Source of the DNA: Amycolatopsis pretoriensis
Lineage (GTDB): Bacteria > Actinomycetota > Actinomycetes > Mycobacteriales > Pseudonocardiaceae
Direction: 5' to 3'
DNA: 64,000 bases
Assembly: GCF_900107925.1 (NCBI RefSeq)
Contig: NZ_FNUJ01000010.1
Span: forward strand, 335,489-399,488
Numbering within the stretch: position 1 is the stretch's first letter; every line of letters starts with the position of its first letter. Below the pieces are notes generated by a model. That model was given only the letters and a program-made list of their open reading frames with translations. It had not been told where the DNA came from and searched no databases. Below, piece after piece: positions 52,130-60,855 of the stretch. Both the position numbers and the translations under genes were made by a program.

Positions 52130-52262
52130 CGAACCGGCAACCGACCCCGGCGCAAGCGCCTGGACCAGGCCGAACCGGCAGCCGACCCCGGCGCGAGTAC
52201 CTGGACCAGGCTGACCCCGGCAGCCGACCCCGGCGCGAGCACCTGGACCAGGCCGAACCGCG
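52130..52262 (+). repeat. Three tandem copies of a 41-42-bp unit
   Basis: CCGACCCCGGCGC recurs at 52141, 52182 and 52224, each within a unit ending CTGGACCAGG. It lies in the roughly 660-bp space between the whiB7 promoter and the end of uvrD2. Apart from this repeat the stretch 51685-52338 is GC-rich with no convincing gene. Confidence 0.75.
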
Positions 52263-52338
52263 CCCGACTCCCCCACCACGCGGACGACCGCTCGAGCCGA
52301 GCCGACCGGCGCCACCGCCCGGTCCCGGCCAACCGGCC

Positions 52339-54432
52339 TCAGGACTCCGCCGAGGCTCGAACGACCCCGAGAATCTCCGCACCGAACCGCTCGAGCTTCG
52401 TCGCACCGATTCCCGAGATCGACACCAGCGCCGACTCATCGACCGGCCGTTGCTCCGCGATCGCCATCAGCGTCGCGTCCGTGAACACCACGAACGCCGG
52501 CACCTTCAGCTCGCGAGCCCGGTCGCCCCGCCACGTCTTGAGGCGCTCCAGCAGCCCTTCGTCCACAGTGGACGGGCAGCGCCCGCAGCGCCCCAGCTTG
52601 ACGTCGATCGTCTCCAGCAGCGGGCCGCCGCACACCCGGCAGCGCGTCTTCACCGGTGTGGCCGGCTTCTGCTGGGACCGGGCCGCGCGGGCGGCCGGGT
52701 GGTCCTCGGGGATCAGGCCGTACAGGAACCGGCTGCGGCGGCGGTTGCGGCGCCCTCCCGGGGTCCGGGCCAACGCCCACGACAGCCACAGGTGCTCGCG
52801 GGCCCGCGTCACACCCACATAAAAGAGCCGGCGCTCTTCCTCGATCGCCGCCTCGTCGTCGCCCGCGTGGAGGATCGGCATCGTCCCCTCGGCCAGGCCG
52901 ACCAGGAACACCGCGTCCCACTCCAGGCCCTTCGCCGCGTGCAGGGACGCCAGCGTCACGCCCTCGACCGTCGGCGGGTGCTGGGCCGCCGCGCGCTGGT
53001 CGAGCTCCGTGCAGAACCGCGGCAGGTCGGCGTCCTCGACCGTCGACGCCAGCTCCTCCGCCAGCTCGACGATCGCCAGGAGCGCGTCCCACCGCTCCTT
53101 CGCCGCGCCACCCGCCGGCGGCGACTCCGTGAGGCCGACGCGGGCGAGCACCGAGCGGACCGTCGTGACCAGGTCGGAGCTGACGTCGCCGCTCGCCGCG
53201 CGCAGCGCCGACATCGCCTGGCGGACCTCGGTCCGGTTGAAGAACCGCTCGCCGCCGCGGACCAGGTACGGGATGCCCGCCTCGGCCAGCGCCGACTCGT
53301 ACGCCTCGGACTGCGCGTTCACCCGGTACAACACCGCGATCTCGCTCGCCGAAACACCGCCGTCCAGCAGCTCGCGCACCCGGCGGGCGACGGCTTCGGC
53401 CTCGACCGCCTCGTCGTCGAACTCGGCGAAGCGCGGCTCCGGCCCCGCGGGCCGCTGGCCGATCAGCTTCAGCCGCGATCCCGCCGGGCGTCCCCGCGCC
53501 GCGCCGATGACGCGGTTCGCCAGCGAGACGACCTCGGGCGTCGACCGGTAGTCGCGCTCGAGGCGGACGACGGTGGCGTCCGGGTAGCGCCGCGTGAACT
53601 CCAGCAGCGACCGCGGCGACGCGCCGCCGAAGGAATAGATGGTCTGGTTGGCGTCGCCGACGACGGTCAGGTCGTCGCGGCCGCCGAGCCACGCGTCGAG
53701 CAGGCGCTGCTGCAGCGGCGTCACGTCCTGGTACTCGTCGACGACGAAGCAGCGGTAGCGGTCGCGGAACTCCTCGGCGACGACGCCGTGCTCCTCGAGC
53801 ACCGCCGTCGTGTGCAGCAGGAGGTCGTCGAAGTCGAGGACCTGCGCCGCGGTCTTCAGCTCTTCGTACGTGCGGTAGACCTCGGCGACCTGCGCCGCCG
53901 GCGCCGGGATGTCGCGCTGGGCGCGCGCGGTGACGGCCGGGTAGTCGTCCGGGCTGACCAGCGACGCCTTCGCCCACTCGATTTCGCTCGCCAGGTCGCG
54001 CAGGATCTCGGTCTCGGTGCCGAGCCGGTGCCGGGTCGCGGCCTGGCCGACGAAGCGGAACTTGTTTTCCAGCAGGTCCCACGGCCGGTCGCCGACCACG
54101 CGCGGCCAGAAGTAGCGCAGCTGGCGGCGGGCCGCGGCGTGGAACGTCAGCGCCTGCGCCGATTCGACGCCGAGGCCGCGCAGCCGGGTCCGCATCTCGC
54201 CCGCGGCGCGCGTCGTGAACGTGACGGCGAGCACCTGACCGGCGGAAACGTGCCCCGATCGGACGAGGTGGGCGATCCGGTGGGTGATCGTCCGGGTCTT
54301 GCCCGTGCCGGCGCCGGCGAGCACGCAGACCGGCCCTCGCGGGGCACTGGCGGCGGCGCGCTGCTCGGGGTCGAGACCATCCAGCAGACGGGTCACACTC
54401 TTGGGGGGAAGTACGCCGGTCACGTCCCGCAT
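52339..54432 (-). CDS. uvrD2: ATP-dependent DNA helicase UvrD2
   Basis: A 697-residue superfamily 1 helicase. Walker A is LAGAGTGKTRT (40-46), motif II is CFVVDEYQDVTPLQQRLL, motif III VVGDANQTIYSFGGA, and motif VI VGVTRAREHLWLSWA. A tetracysteine element (CRVCGG and CGRCPS) links to a C-terminal HRDC domain, the arrangement specific to actinobacterial UvrD2. It unwinds DNA in repair. Its place next to whiB7 is conserved. It is divergent from the DUF4191 gene. Confidence 0.95.
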   Translation of the reverse strand: MRDVTGVLPPKSVTRLLDGLDPEQRAAASAPRGPVCVLAGAGTGKTRTITHRIAHLVRSGHVSAGQVLAVTFTTRAAGEMRTRLRGLGVESAQALTFHAAARRQLRYFWPRVVGDRPWDLLENKFRFVGQAATRHRLGTETEILRDLASEIEWAKASLVSPDDYPAVTARAQRDIPAPAAQVAEVYRTYEELKTAAQVLDFDDLLLHTTAVLEEHGVVAEEFRDRYRCFVVDEYQDVTPLQQRLLDAWLGGRDDLTVVGDANQTIYSFGGASPRSLLEFTRRYPDATVVRLERDYRSTPEVVSLANRVIGAARGRPAGSRLKLIGQRPAGPEPRFAEFDDEAVEAEAVARRVRELLDGGVSASEIAVLYRVNAQSEAYESALAEAGIPYLVRGGERFFNRTEVRQAMSALRAASGDVSSDLVTTVRSVLARVGLTESPPAGGAAKERWDALLAIVELAEELASTVEDADLPRFCTELDQRAAAQHPPTVEGVTLASLHAAKGLEWDAVFLVGLAEGTMPILHAGDDEAAIEEERRLFYVGVTRAREHLWLSWALARTPGGRRNRRRSRFLYGLIPEDHPAARAARSQQKPATPVKTRCRVCGGPLLETIDVKLGRCGRCPSTVDEGLLERLKTWRGDRARELKVPAFVVFTDATLMAIAEQRPVDESALVSISGIGATKLERFGAEILGVVRASAES

Positions 54433-54488
54433 CCTCGCAGAGGGGGACGGGGAATCGGGTCAGGGGCACGCGGCCGTATCCTGGTCAT

Positions 54489-55217
54489 ATGGCGGGACAG
54501 CAGGACAAGGAAGCGGCCAAGCAGGCCAAGAAGGAGAAGCGCGCGGCGAGCAAGGCACGCCGTGGCCAGCTCTTCGAGGCCTTCAAGATGCAGCGCAAGG
54601 AAGACCCGTGGCTCATCCCGTGGATGGTCGGGGCGATCGTCGTCGTCGCGGGCGTCTTGTTCGGGATCGGGTTCTTCTTCGACGCGCAGTGGGTGCTGCT
54701 CCCGCTGGGCCTGGTGCTCGGCGGCCTCCTCGCCATGATCATCTTCGGGCGGCGCGTCCAGAAGACGGTCTACTCGAAGGCCGACGGCCAGCCCGGCGCC
54801 GCGGCGTGGGCGCTGGAGAACCTGCGCGGCCGCTGGAAGGTGACGCCGACCGTCGCGGCGACGACGCAGCTCGACGCCGTGCACCGCGTGCTCGGCGGGC
54901 CGGGCGTGGTGCTCGTCGCCGAGGGCGCGTCGCACCGCGTGAAGACGCTGCTCGCCCAGGAGAAGAAGCGCGTCTCCCGCCTGGTCGGCGACACGCCGAT
55001 CTACGACGTGACGATCGGCCACGAAGACGGCCAGATCCCGCTGAAGAAGCTCCAGGGCTTCCTGATGAAGCTGCCGCGCAACCTCAAGCCCGCCCAGGTG
55101 GACGCGCTCGAGGCGAAGCTGGCCGCGCTCGGCAACCGCGGCGCGGCGATGCCGAAGGGCCCGATGCCGGCCGGCGCGAAGATGCGCAACGTCCAGCGCA
55201 CGATCCGCCGTCGCTGA
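54489..55217 (+). CDS. DUF4191 family membrane protein
   Basis: A 242-residue protein. A basic N-terminus (QAKKEKRAASKARRGQLFEAFKMQRKEDPWLIPWM) is followed by two membrane spans (VGAIVVVAGVLFGIGFFF and WVLLPLGLVLGGLLAMIIF) and a C-terminal soluble domain with VLVAEGASHRVKTLLAQEKKRVSRLVG. It is an actinobacterial family of unknown function, usually found next to an RDD protein and glnA, as here. It ends at a bidirectional terminator (55232-55261). Confidence 0.92.
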   Translation: MAGQQDKEAAKQAKKEKRAASKARRGQLFEAFKMQRKEDPWLIPWMVGAIVVVAGVLFGIGFFFDAQWVLLPLGLVLGGLLAMIIFGRRVQKTVYSKADGQPGAAAWALENLRGRWKVTPTVAATTQLDAVHRVLGGPGVVLVAEGASHRVKTLLAQEKKRVSRLVGDTPIYDVTIGHEDGQIPLKKLQGFLMKLPRNLKPAQVDALEAKLAALGNRGAAMPKGPMPAGAKMRNVQRTIRRR

Positions 55218-55231
55218 TCCCCCGCGTACGA

Positions 55232-55261
55232 CGAAGGCCCCGTCCTCGGACGGGGCCTTCG
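55232..55261. terminator. Bidirectional terminator between DUF4191 and RDD genes
   Basis: A perfect 14-bp stem (CGAAGGCCCCGTCC with GGACGGGGCCTTCG) with a two-base loop is followed on the + strand by TTCGTT. It lies between two converging genes and can serve both. Confidence 0.8.
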
Positions 55262-55266
55262 TTCGT

Positions 55267-55743
55267 TCAGCGCATCCGGATGACGACGGTGCCGGTCAGC
55301 CGGTCGAGCCAGCTGCGGCCGTCGGCGTTGCGGACCGCCGCCGGGATGATCACGAACGTCAGCACCGCCCGCACCAGCGCGCGCGGCGGGCCGACCAGCG
55401 CGGCGCCGTCGAGCCGGGCGACGCGGATGCCGACGACACCCATTCCGGGTGTGAAGCCGAAGAAGCCGGCGGAGAGCACCGAGATGATCGCCCACACGCC
55501 GCCGGACCAGAGGTTGAAGGTCTGCATCGCGGCCGGGTCCTGCAGGCTGGGGTGCAGGAAGATGGCCGTGACCAGGGCCGCGACGACGAGGTCGACGATC
55601 AGGCCGAGCAGCCTCGCGCCCCCGCTCGCCGCCGAGCCGACGCCGGATTCGGGCAAACCGAACTTCTCGCCGGGCCAGCGCTGATCAGCGTCCTGCCGGG
55701 CCTCGCCGGTGCCGGGCAGCCATTCTCCGGTCCATCTCGCCAC
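55267..55743 (-). CDS. RDD family membrane protein
   Basis: A 158-residue protein starting VARWTGEWLPGTGEARQD. The RDD fold is visible as GGARLLGLIVDLVVAALVTAIFL (first span with the R and D residues), a second span WAIISVLSAGFFGF, and TPGMGVVGIRVARLDG before a third span. The family is a loose group of small membrane proteins linked to transport or ion homeostasis. It is divergent from glnA. The GTG at 55743 fits the conserved N-terminus. Confidence 0.87.
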   Translation of the reverse strand: MARWTGEWLPGTGEARQDADQRWPGEKFGLPESGVGSAASGGARLLGLIVDLVVAALVTAIFLHPSLQDPAAMQTFNLWSGGVWAIISVLSAGFFGFTPGMGVVGIRVARLDGAALVGPPRALVRAVLTFVIIPAAVRNADGRSWLDRLTGTVVIRMR

Positions 55744-55811
55744 CCGTCCAGGGTATGCCGGTGGCGCGGACCACATCCGCCCTGGTCGGATAGCCGGTAT
55801 CCACCCACCCG

Positions 55812-55849
55812 TTAACACCCGCGAAACATACGGGTGACGGTCGGGCAAC
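55812..55849 (+). promoter_or_regulatory. GlnR operator upstream of glnA
   Basis: The sequence fits the four-part actinobacterial GlnR box exactly: TTAAC-n6-GAAAC-n6-GTGAC-n6-GCAAC, two a-b site pairs with all spacings of six bases. It lies 69 bp upstream of the glnA start. GlnR is the OmpR-type global nitrogen regulator, so glnA is expected to respond to nitrogen supply. Confidence 0.85.
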
Positions 55850-55917
55850 ACCGCCCTCTTAGCGTGAGCCGAAGAGAGCACTGCCGTACGAGCTCGAACG
55901 AGAAGGAGTCACCGAGG

Positions 55918-57342
55918 GTGCCCACTACTCCAGACGACATCCAGCGCCTTATCGCCGACGAGGACGTAGAGGTCATCGACGTCCAGTTCTGCGACCTGCC
56001 CGGCGTGATGCAGCACTTCACGGTCCCCGCGAAGGCCTTCACCGAAGAGGCATTCGAAGAGGGTCTCGCGTTCGACGGCTCCTCGGTGCGCGGCTTCCAG
56101 TCCATCCACGAGTCCGACATGCTGCTCCTGCCGGACGCGGCGACCGCGCGGATCGACCCGTTCCGCAAGGCGAAGACCCTCGCCCTCAACTTCTTCGTGC
56201 ACGACCCGTTCACGCGCGAGGCGTACAGCCGTGACCCGCGCAACATCGCGCGCAAGGCCGAGCAGTACATCGCCGAGTACGGCGTCGCCGACAACGTGTA
56301 CTTCGGTCCCGAAGCCGAGTTCTACATCTTCGACTCGATCCGCTTCGACTCCGCCGAGCACGCCTCCTTCCACGAGATCGACTCGGTCGAGGGCTGGTGG
56401 AACACCGGCACCGATGAGGTGGGCGGCAACCAGGGCTACAAGACGAAGTTCAAGGGCGGCTACTTCCCGGTTCCGCCGGTCGACCACTTCGCCGACCTGC
56501 GCGACGACATCGTCCGCAACCTGACGAACATCGGTTTCGAGATCGAGCGCGCGCACCACGAGGTGGGCACCGCCGGCCAGACCGAGATCAACTACAAGTT
56601 CAACACGCTGCTGCACGCGGCCGACGACCTGCAGCTGTTCAAGTACATCGTGAAGAACACGGTGTTCGCGGCGGGCAAGACGGCCACGTTCATGCCGAAG
56701 CCCCTCGCCGGCGACAACGGCTCGGGCATGCACTGCCACCAGTCGCTGTGGAAGGACGGCCAGCCGCTGTTCCACGACGAGTCGGGCTACGCCGGCCTGT
56801 CGGACACCGCGCGCCACTACATCGGCGGCCTGCTGAAGCACGCCCCGAGCCTGCTGGCCTTCACGAACCCGACGGTGAACTCCTACCACCGCCTGGTCCC
56901 GGGCTTCGAGGCGCCGGTTTCGCTCGTCTACTCGCAGCGCAACCGCTCGGCGTGCGTCCGCATCCCGATCACGGGCAACAACCCGAAGGCCAAGCGCGCC
57001 GAGTTCCGCTGCCCGGACTCCTCGGGCAACCCGTACCTGGCGTTCTCGGCGATGATGATGGCCGGCCTCGACGGCATCAAAAACAAGATCGAGCCGCCGG
57101 ACCCCATCGACAAGGACCTCTACGAGCTCCCGCCCGAGGAGGCCAAGGACGTCAAGCTCGTCCCGGGCGACCTGGGCACGGTGCTCGACACCCTCGAGGC
57201 CGACCACGAATACCTGCTCGAGGGCGGCGTGTTCACGCCGGACGTGATCGAGACGTGGATCTCGTACAAGCGCGAGAACGAGATCGACCCGCTGCGCCTG
57301 CGCCCGCACCCGTACGAGTTCAGCCTGTACTACGACGTGTGA
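55918..57342 (+). CDS. glnA: Type I glutamine synthetase
   Basis: A 474-residue enzyme that makes glutamine from glutamate, ammonia and ATP, as a dodecamer. Visible motifs are the N-terminal FDGSSVRGFQSI, the glutamate-site PEAEFYIFD, the ATP-site KPLAGDNGSGMHCHQSLWKDG and the adenylylated tyrosine in DKDLYELPPEEAKDV, so it is the GlnE-regulated alpha/beta form. The GTG at 55918 follows AGAAGGAG. It has a GlnR box upstream and a terminator downstream, and glnE lies nearby. Confidence 0.97.
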   Translation: MPTTPDDIQRLIADEDVEVIDVQFCDLPGVMQHFTVPAKAFTEEAFEEGLAFDGSSVRGFQSIHESDMLLLPDAATARIDPFRKAKTLALNFFVHDPFTREAYSRDPRNIARKAEQYIAEYGVADNVYFGPEAEFYIFDSIRFDSAEHASFHEIDSVEGWWNTGTDEVGGNQGYKTKFKGGYFPVPPVDHFADLRDDIVRNLTNIGFEIERAHHEVGTAGQTEINYKFNTLLHAADDLQLFKYIVKNTVFAAGKTATFMPKPLAGDNGSGMHCHQSLWKDGQPLFHDESGYAGLSDTARHYIGGLLKHAPSLLAFTNPTVNSYHRLVPGFEAPVSLVYSQRNRSACVRIPITGNNPKAKRAEFRCPDSSGNPYLAFSAMMMAGLDGIKNKIEPPDPIDKDLYELPPEEAKDVKLVPGDLGTVLDTLEADHEYLLEGGVFTPDVIETWISYKRENEIDPLRLRPHPYEFSLYYDV

Positions 57343-57363
57343 TCAGGTAATCCACCCACGGAC

Positions 57364-57408
57364 ACGCCGGTGGCGAGGAGCGAAAAGCCCTCGCCGCCGG
57401 CGTTTCTC
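57364..57408 (+). terminator. Intrinsic terminator after glnA
   Basis: A 15-bp stem (ACGCCGGTGGCGAGG with CCTCGCCGCCGGCGT, one G-U pair) with a 10-base loop is followed by TTCTCTT. It ends just before the convergent thioesterase gene. Confidence 0.82.
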
Positions 57409-57409
57409 T

Positions 57410-57835
57410 TCACTCCGCCGTCGACATCAGCTTCAGGTCCGCGCCCGCCGCTTCGTACCGGCCTCGCGGGTCGGCCACCAGCTTGCGGAGCTCCAGGTCC
57501 ATCAACCCCAGCGTGCAGGTGATCTCCGCGGCCAGCGTCCCGTCCACCTTGTAGATGTTCGAGTCCATCGAGAACGTCTTGCCGCTGCCGAACTTCACGT
57601 CGCACGTCACGTCGACCTCGTCGCCCGCCCTCAGCTCGCGGCGGAAGACCACGTGCGTCTCCAGCAGCACTGATGCCAGCCCGCGGAGCCCCTCGATCGC
57701 ACCCGCCGCCTCCAGCAGCTCCAGGCGGGAGACCTCGCCGTAGGAGTGGTAGACAGCGTGGTTGAGGTGGCCCAGGGTGTCCAGCTCGTAGTGCCGGACC
57801 TTGATCCGGGTCCGGAACGGCTCGCGATCGGTCAC
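57410..57835 (-). CDS. Acyl-CoA thioesterase (4HBT hotdog fold)
   Basis: A 141-residue hotdog-fold thioesterase. The active-site region is IKVRHYELDTLGHLNHAVYHSYGEVSR, with aspartate and the catalytic helix, followed by VVFRRELRAGDEVDVTCDV. Such proteins cleave acyl- or hydroxybenzoyl-CoA. The GTG at 57835 gives VTDREPFRT. It follows glnE by 14 bp on the same strand and may be transcribed with it, with no evident functional link. Confidence 0.88.
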   Translation of the reverse strand: MTDREPFRTRIKVRHYELDTLGHLNHAVYHSYGEVSRLELLEAAGAIEGLRGLASVLLETHVVFRRELRAGDEVDVTCDVKFGSGKTFSMDSNIYKVDGTLAAEITCTLGLMDLELRKLVADPRGRYEAAGADLKLMSTAE

Positions 57836-57849
57836 CAGCCCACTGTAGG

Positions 57850-60825
57850 TCAGGCCTCGTAGAACAGGTGCTCCACCACCGTGTGCGCCCGGCGCGTGAT
57901 GCGGCGGTACGTGTCCAGGAACTCGCCGGGGTCGTCGGCCGCGGACTGGCCGAGCACCCGGGCCACCGCCGCCAGGTCGCGGCCCGAACCCGGGACCTCG
58001 TCGACCGCCTTGCCGCGCACCAGCATCCCCGCGTTGCGCACCCGCGTCGCCAGCAGCCACGCTTCGCGCAGCGAGTCCGCTTCGGACTTCGTGGCCAGTC
58101 CCGCCCCGGGCAGGACCGCCAGTGCGTCGAGCGTCGACGTCGTGCGCAGCTCCGGGACCGAATGCGCGTGCTGCAGCTGCAGCAGCTGGACCGTCCACTC
58201 GACGTCGGCGAGGCCGCCGCGGCCCAGTTTCGTGTGGCGCGTCGGGTCCGCGCCGCGGGGCAGGCGCTCGGTCTCCACCCGCGCCTTGATGCGGCGGATC
58301 TCGCGGGCCTTCGTCGCGTCCAGGCCGCCTTCGGGGTAGCGGATCGGGTCGATCATCGCGGTGAAGCGCTCGCCGAGCTCGTCGTCGCCCGCGACGAACC
58401 GGGCGCGCAGCAGCGCCTGCGCCTCCCACACCTCGCCCCAACGCGCGTAGTACGTGCGGTACGACTCCAACGTGCGGACCAGCGGCCCGCTCCGGCCCTC
58501 CGGCCGCAGGTCCGCGTCGACCTCCAGGGCCGGGTCCGAGCTCGGCGCGCCCAGCATCTTCCGGACCGTCTCCGCGACCGACGACGCGAACTTCACCGCG
58601 TCGGCGTCCGAAACCCCCTCGGACGGCTCGCACACGAACAGGACGTCGGCGTCGGAGCCGTAACCGAGTTCCGCGCCGCCGAGCCGGCCCATCCCGATCA
58701 CCGCGATGCGCGCGGGCGTCTTGCCCAGCTCGGCCTGGCGCTGGCGGAACGCCGCGGCCAGCGCACCCTGCAGCACCGCCACCCACACCGAAGAGAGCGC
58801 TTCGCACACAGCCGGCACGTCGAGCAGGCCCAGCAGGTCAGCGCACGCGACCCGCAGCAGCTCGTGCCGCCGCAACGACCGCGCGGCGGCGACCGCGGCG
58901 TTCAACCCCGGCTGACGGCGGACGGCGGCCCGCAGCGACGTCGCCACCTCGGCGGGCGCGCGGCCCAGCAGCCGGGCCGGGTCGCCGAGCAGCCGCAGCA
59001 CCTCCGGCGCGCGGACGAGCAGGTCGGGCACCAGCCGGGACGTCCCGAGCAGCAGCGCCAGGTTCTCGACGACCGTGCCCTCGTCGCGCAGCACCCGCAG
59101 GTACCACGGTGTGTCCTGCAGCGCCTCGGACACCTTCCGGTACGACAGCAGCCCGCCGTCGGGATCGGGCGTGTCGGCCAGGAGGTCGAGCAGCACCGGC
59201 AGCAACGCCTGCTGGATCGCCGCGCGCCGCGAGACGCCGGACGTCAGGGCCTTGATGTGCTGCAGCGCGCCGTCCGGCGCCGTGTAGCCGAGCGCCTCCA
59301 GCCGACTCGCGGCCTGTTTGGTCGTCAGGCGCAGCGCCTCGGTCGGCACGTTCGCGACGGACTGCAGCAGGGGCCGGTAGAAGATCTTTTCGTGCAGGCG
59401 GCGGATGCCCTTGCCGTGCTTGCGGAACTCCGCCAGCAGCGCTTCGCCGGCGGTCTTCCCGGCACTCCCCTTGATCCCGCTGGCGCGGGCGAGGATCCGC
59501 AGCTCGTCCGTGTCGGACGTCGCCGGGAACAGGTGCGTCCGGCGCAGCCGCCGCAGCTGCAGCCGGTGTTCGAGCATCCGCAGGAACTCGTACGACGCGC
59601 CCAGCTCGGCCGCGTCCTGCCGGCCGACGTAACCGCCTTCGCCGAGCGCGGCGAGTGCGTCCATCGTGGACGGTGAGCGCAGGTCCGCGTCGACGCGGCC
59701 GTGGACGAGCTGTAGCAGCTGCACCGCGAACTCGACGTCCCGCAGCCCGCCGCGTCCCAGCTTCAGCTCGCGCTCGGCGTGCTCGGACGGCACGTGCCCC
59801 TCGACGCGGCGGCGCATCTGCTGCACCTCGCCGACGAAGTTCTCGCGGTCGGCCGCCGACCACACCAGCGGCGCGACCATCTCGGCGTACTGGTGCCCGA
59901 GCTCGGCGTCGCCCGCCACCGGACGTGCCTTGAGCAGCGCCTGGAACTCCCAGGTCTTGGCCCACTTCTGGTAGTAGCCCTGGTGGCTTTCGAGCGTGCG
60001 GACGAGCGCGCCGGCCTTGCCTTCGGGGCGCAGCGCGGCGTCGACCTCGAAGCACGCCTTCCCGACGACCCGCATCGTCGTGCTCGCCAGCCGCGTCGAG
60101 ACGCCGAGGTCGTCCGCGCCGACGAAGATGACGTCGACGTCGCTGACGTAGTTGAGCTCCCGGCCACCGCACTTGCCCATGGCGATGATCGCCAGCGCGC
60201 CTTCCGCGGACGCGCCGACCTCGGCCTCGGCGACGACGAGCCCGGCGGCGAGCGCGGCCTCCGCCAGCTCGGTCAGCTGCGCCGCGACCTCGGCGTAGTG
60301 CGGGTGCTCGAGCCCGGCCTCGACGAGGTGGCCCAGGTCGGCGGCGGCGATGCCGAGCAGCTGGCCGCGGTAGGCGATCTTCAAGGCCTGCTCGGCTTCG
60401 GTGCCGGTGAGCACCGAGCCGTCGTCGCGCACGAGCGCCGTGCGCAGGTTTTCCCGGTAGCAGGCGGAATCCGTGCACTTGTCGCCGAGGAGCGACTGCC
60501 ACTGCGCGGGGTTGGCGGCGAGGAAGTCGGCCAGCGCGCTCGACGTCCCGAGCACGCCGAAGAGGCGGCCGCGGAACGTCCGGTTGGCACGCAGCTGCTC
60601 CTCGAGCCCGGTCCACTCGGCGTCGTCGGCCTCGCGGATCCGGTCGATCCCGCGCAGCGCGAGGTCCGGGTCCGCGGCGCGGGACAACGCGGCGATGACG
60701 TCGGTGGCGGTCACGGCCGGGCCGCCGTCGTCCCACCAGCCGGCCGCGCGCAACTGACCCTCGGCACGGGAGTCGGTGAAGCCGTACCTCGCCGCCGAAG
60801 CGGTCGATCGCGCGCGGTCTGCCAT
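57850..60825 (-). CDS. glnE: Glutamine synthetase adenylyltransferase/adenylyl-removing enzyme
   Basis: A 991-residue bifunctional enzyme that adds AMP to, and removes it from, the glnA product tyrosine. Two nucleotidyltransferase domains are visible, each with a GxG-S/D-D metal motif: IAMGKCGGRELNYVSDVDVIFVG in the N-terminal half, and IGMGRLGGAELGYGSDADVLFVC in the C-terminal half. Each is followed by VDADLRPEGKAG-type EVDAALRPEGKAG and EVDADLRPEGRSG. The ATG at 60825 is preferred to the GTG just before it. It lies beside glnA, the usual actinobacterial order. Confidence 0.96.
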   Translation of the reverse strand: MADRARSTASAARYGFTDSRAEGQLRAAGWWDDGGPAVTATDVIAALSRAADPDLALRGIDRIREADDAEWTGLEEQLRANRTFRGRLFGVLGTSSALADFLAANPAQWQSLLGDKCTDSACYRENLRTALVRDDGSVLTGTEAEQALKIAYRGQLLGIAAADLGHLVEAGLEHPHYAEVAAQLTELAEAALAAGLVVAEAEVGASAEGALAIIAMGKCGGRELNYVSDVDVIFVGADDLGVSTRLASTTMRVVGKACFEVDAALRPEGKAGALVRTLESHQGYYQKWAKTWEFQALLKARPVAGDAELGHQYAEMVAPLVWSAADRENFVGEVQQMRRRVEGHVPSEHAERELKLGRGGLRDVEFAVQLLQLVHGRVDADLRSPSTMDALAALGEGGYVGRQDAAELGASYEFLRMLEHRLQLRRLRRTHLFPATSDTDELRILARASGIKGSAGKTAGEALLAEFRKHGKGIRRLHEKIFYRPLLQSVANVPTEALRLTTKQAASRLEALGYTAPDGALQHIKALTSGVSRRAAIQQALLPVLLDLLADTPDPDGGLLSYRKVSEALQDTPWYLRVLRDEGTVVENLALLLGTSRLVPDLLVRAPEVLRLLGDPARLLGRAPAEVATSLRAAVRRQPGLNAAVAAARSLRRHELLRVACADLLGLLDVPAVCEALSSVWVAVLQGALAAAFRQRQAELGKTPARIAVIGMGRLGGAELGYGSDADVLFVCEPSEGVSDADAVKFASSVAETVRKMLGAPSSDPALEVDADLRPEGRSGPLVRTLESYRTYYARWGEVWEAQALLRARFVAGDDELGERFTAMIDPIRYPEGGLDATKAREIRRIKARVETERLPRGADPTRHTKLGRGGLADVEWTVQLLQLQHAHSVPELRTTSTLDALAVLPGAGLATKSEADSLREAWLLATRVRNAGMLVRGKAVDEVPGSGRDLAAVARVLGQSAADDPGEFLDTYRRITRRAHTVVEHLFYEA

Positions 60826-60855
60826 CACCGACCACCGTATCCCGCGGGGCCCGGC

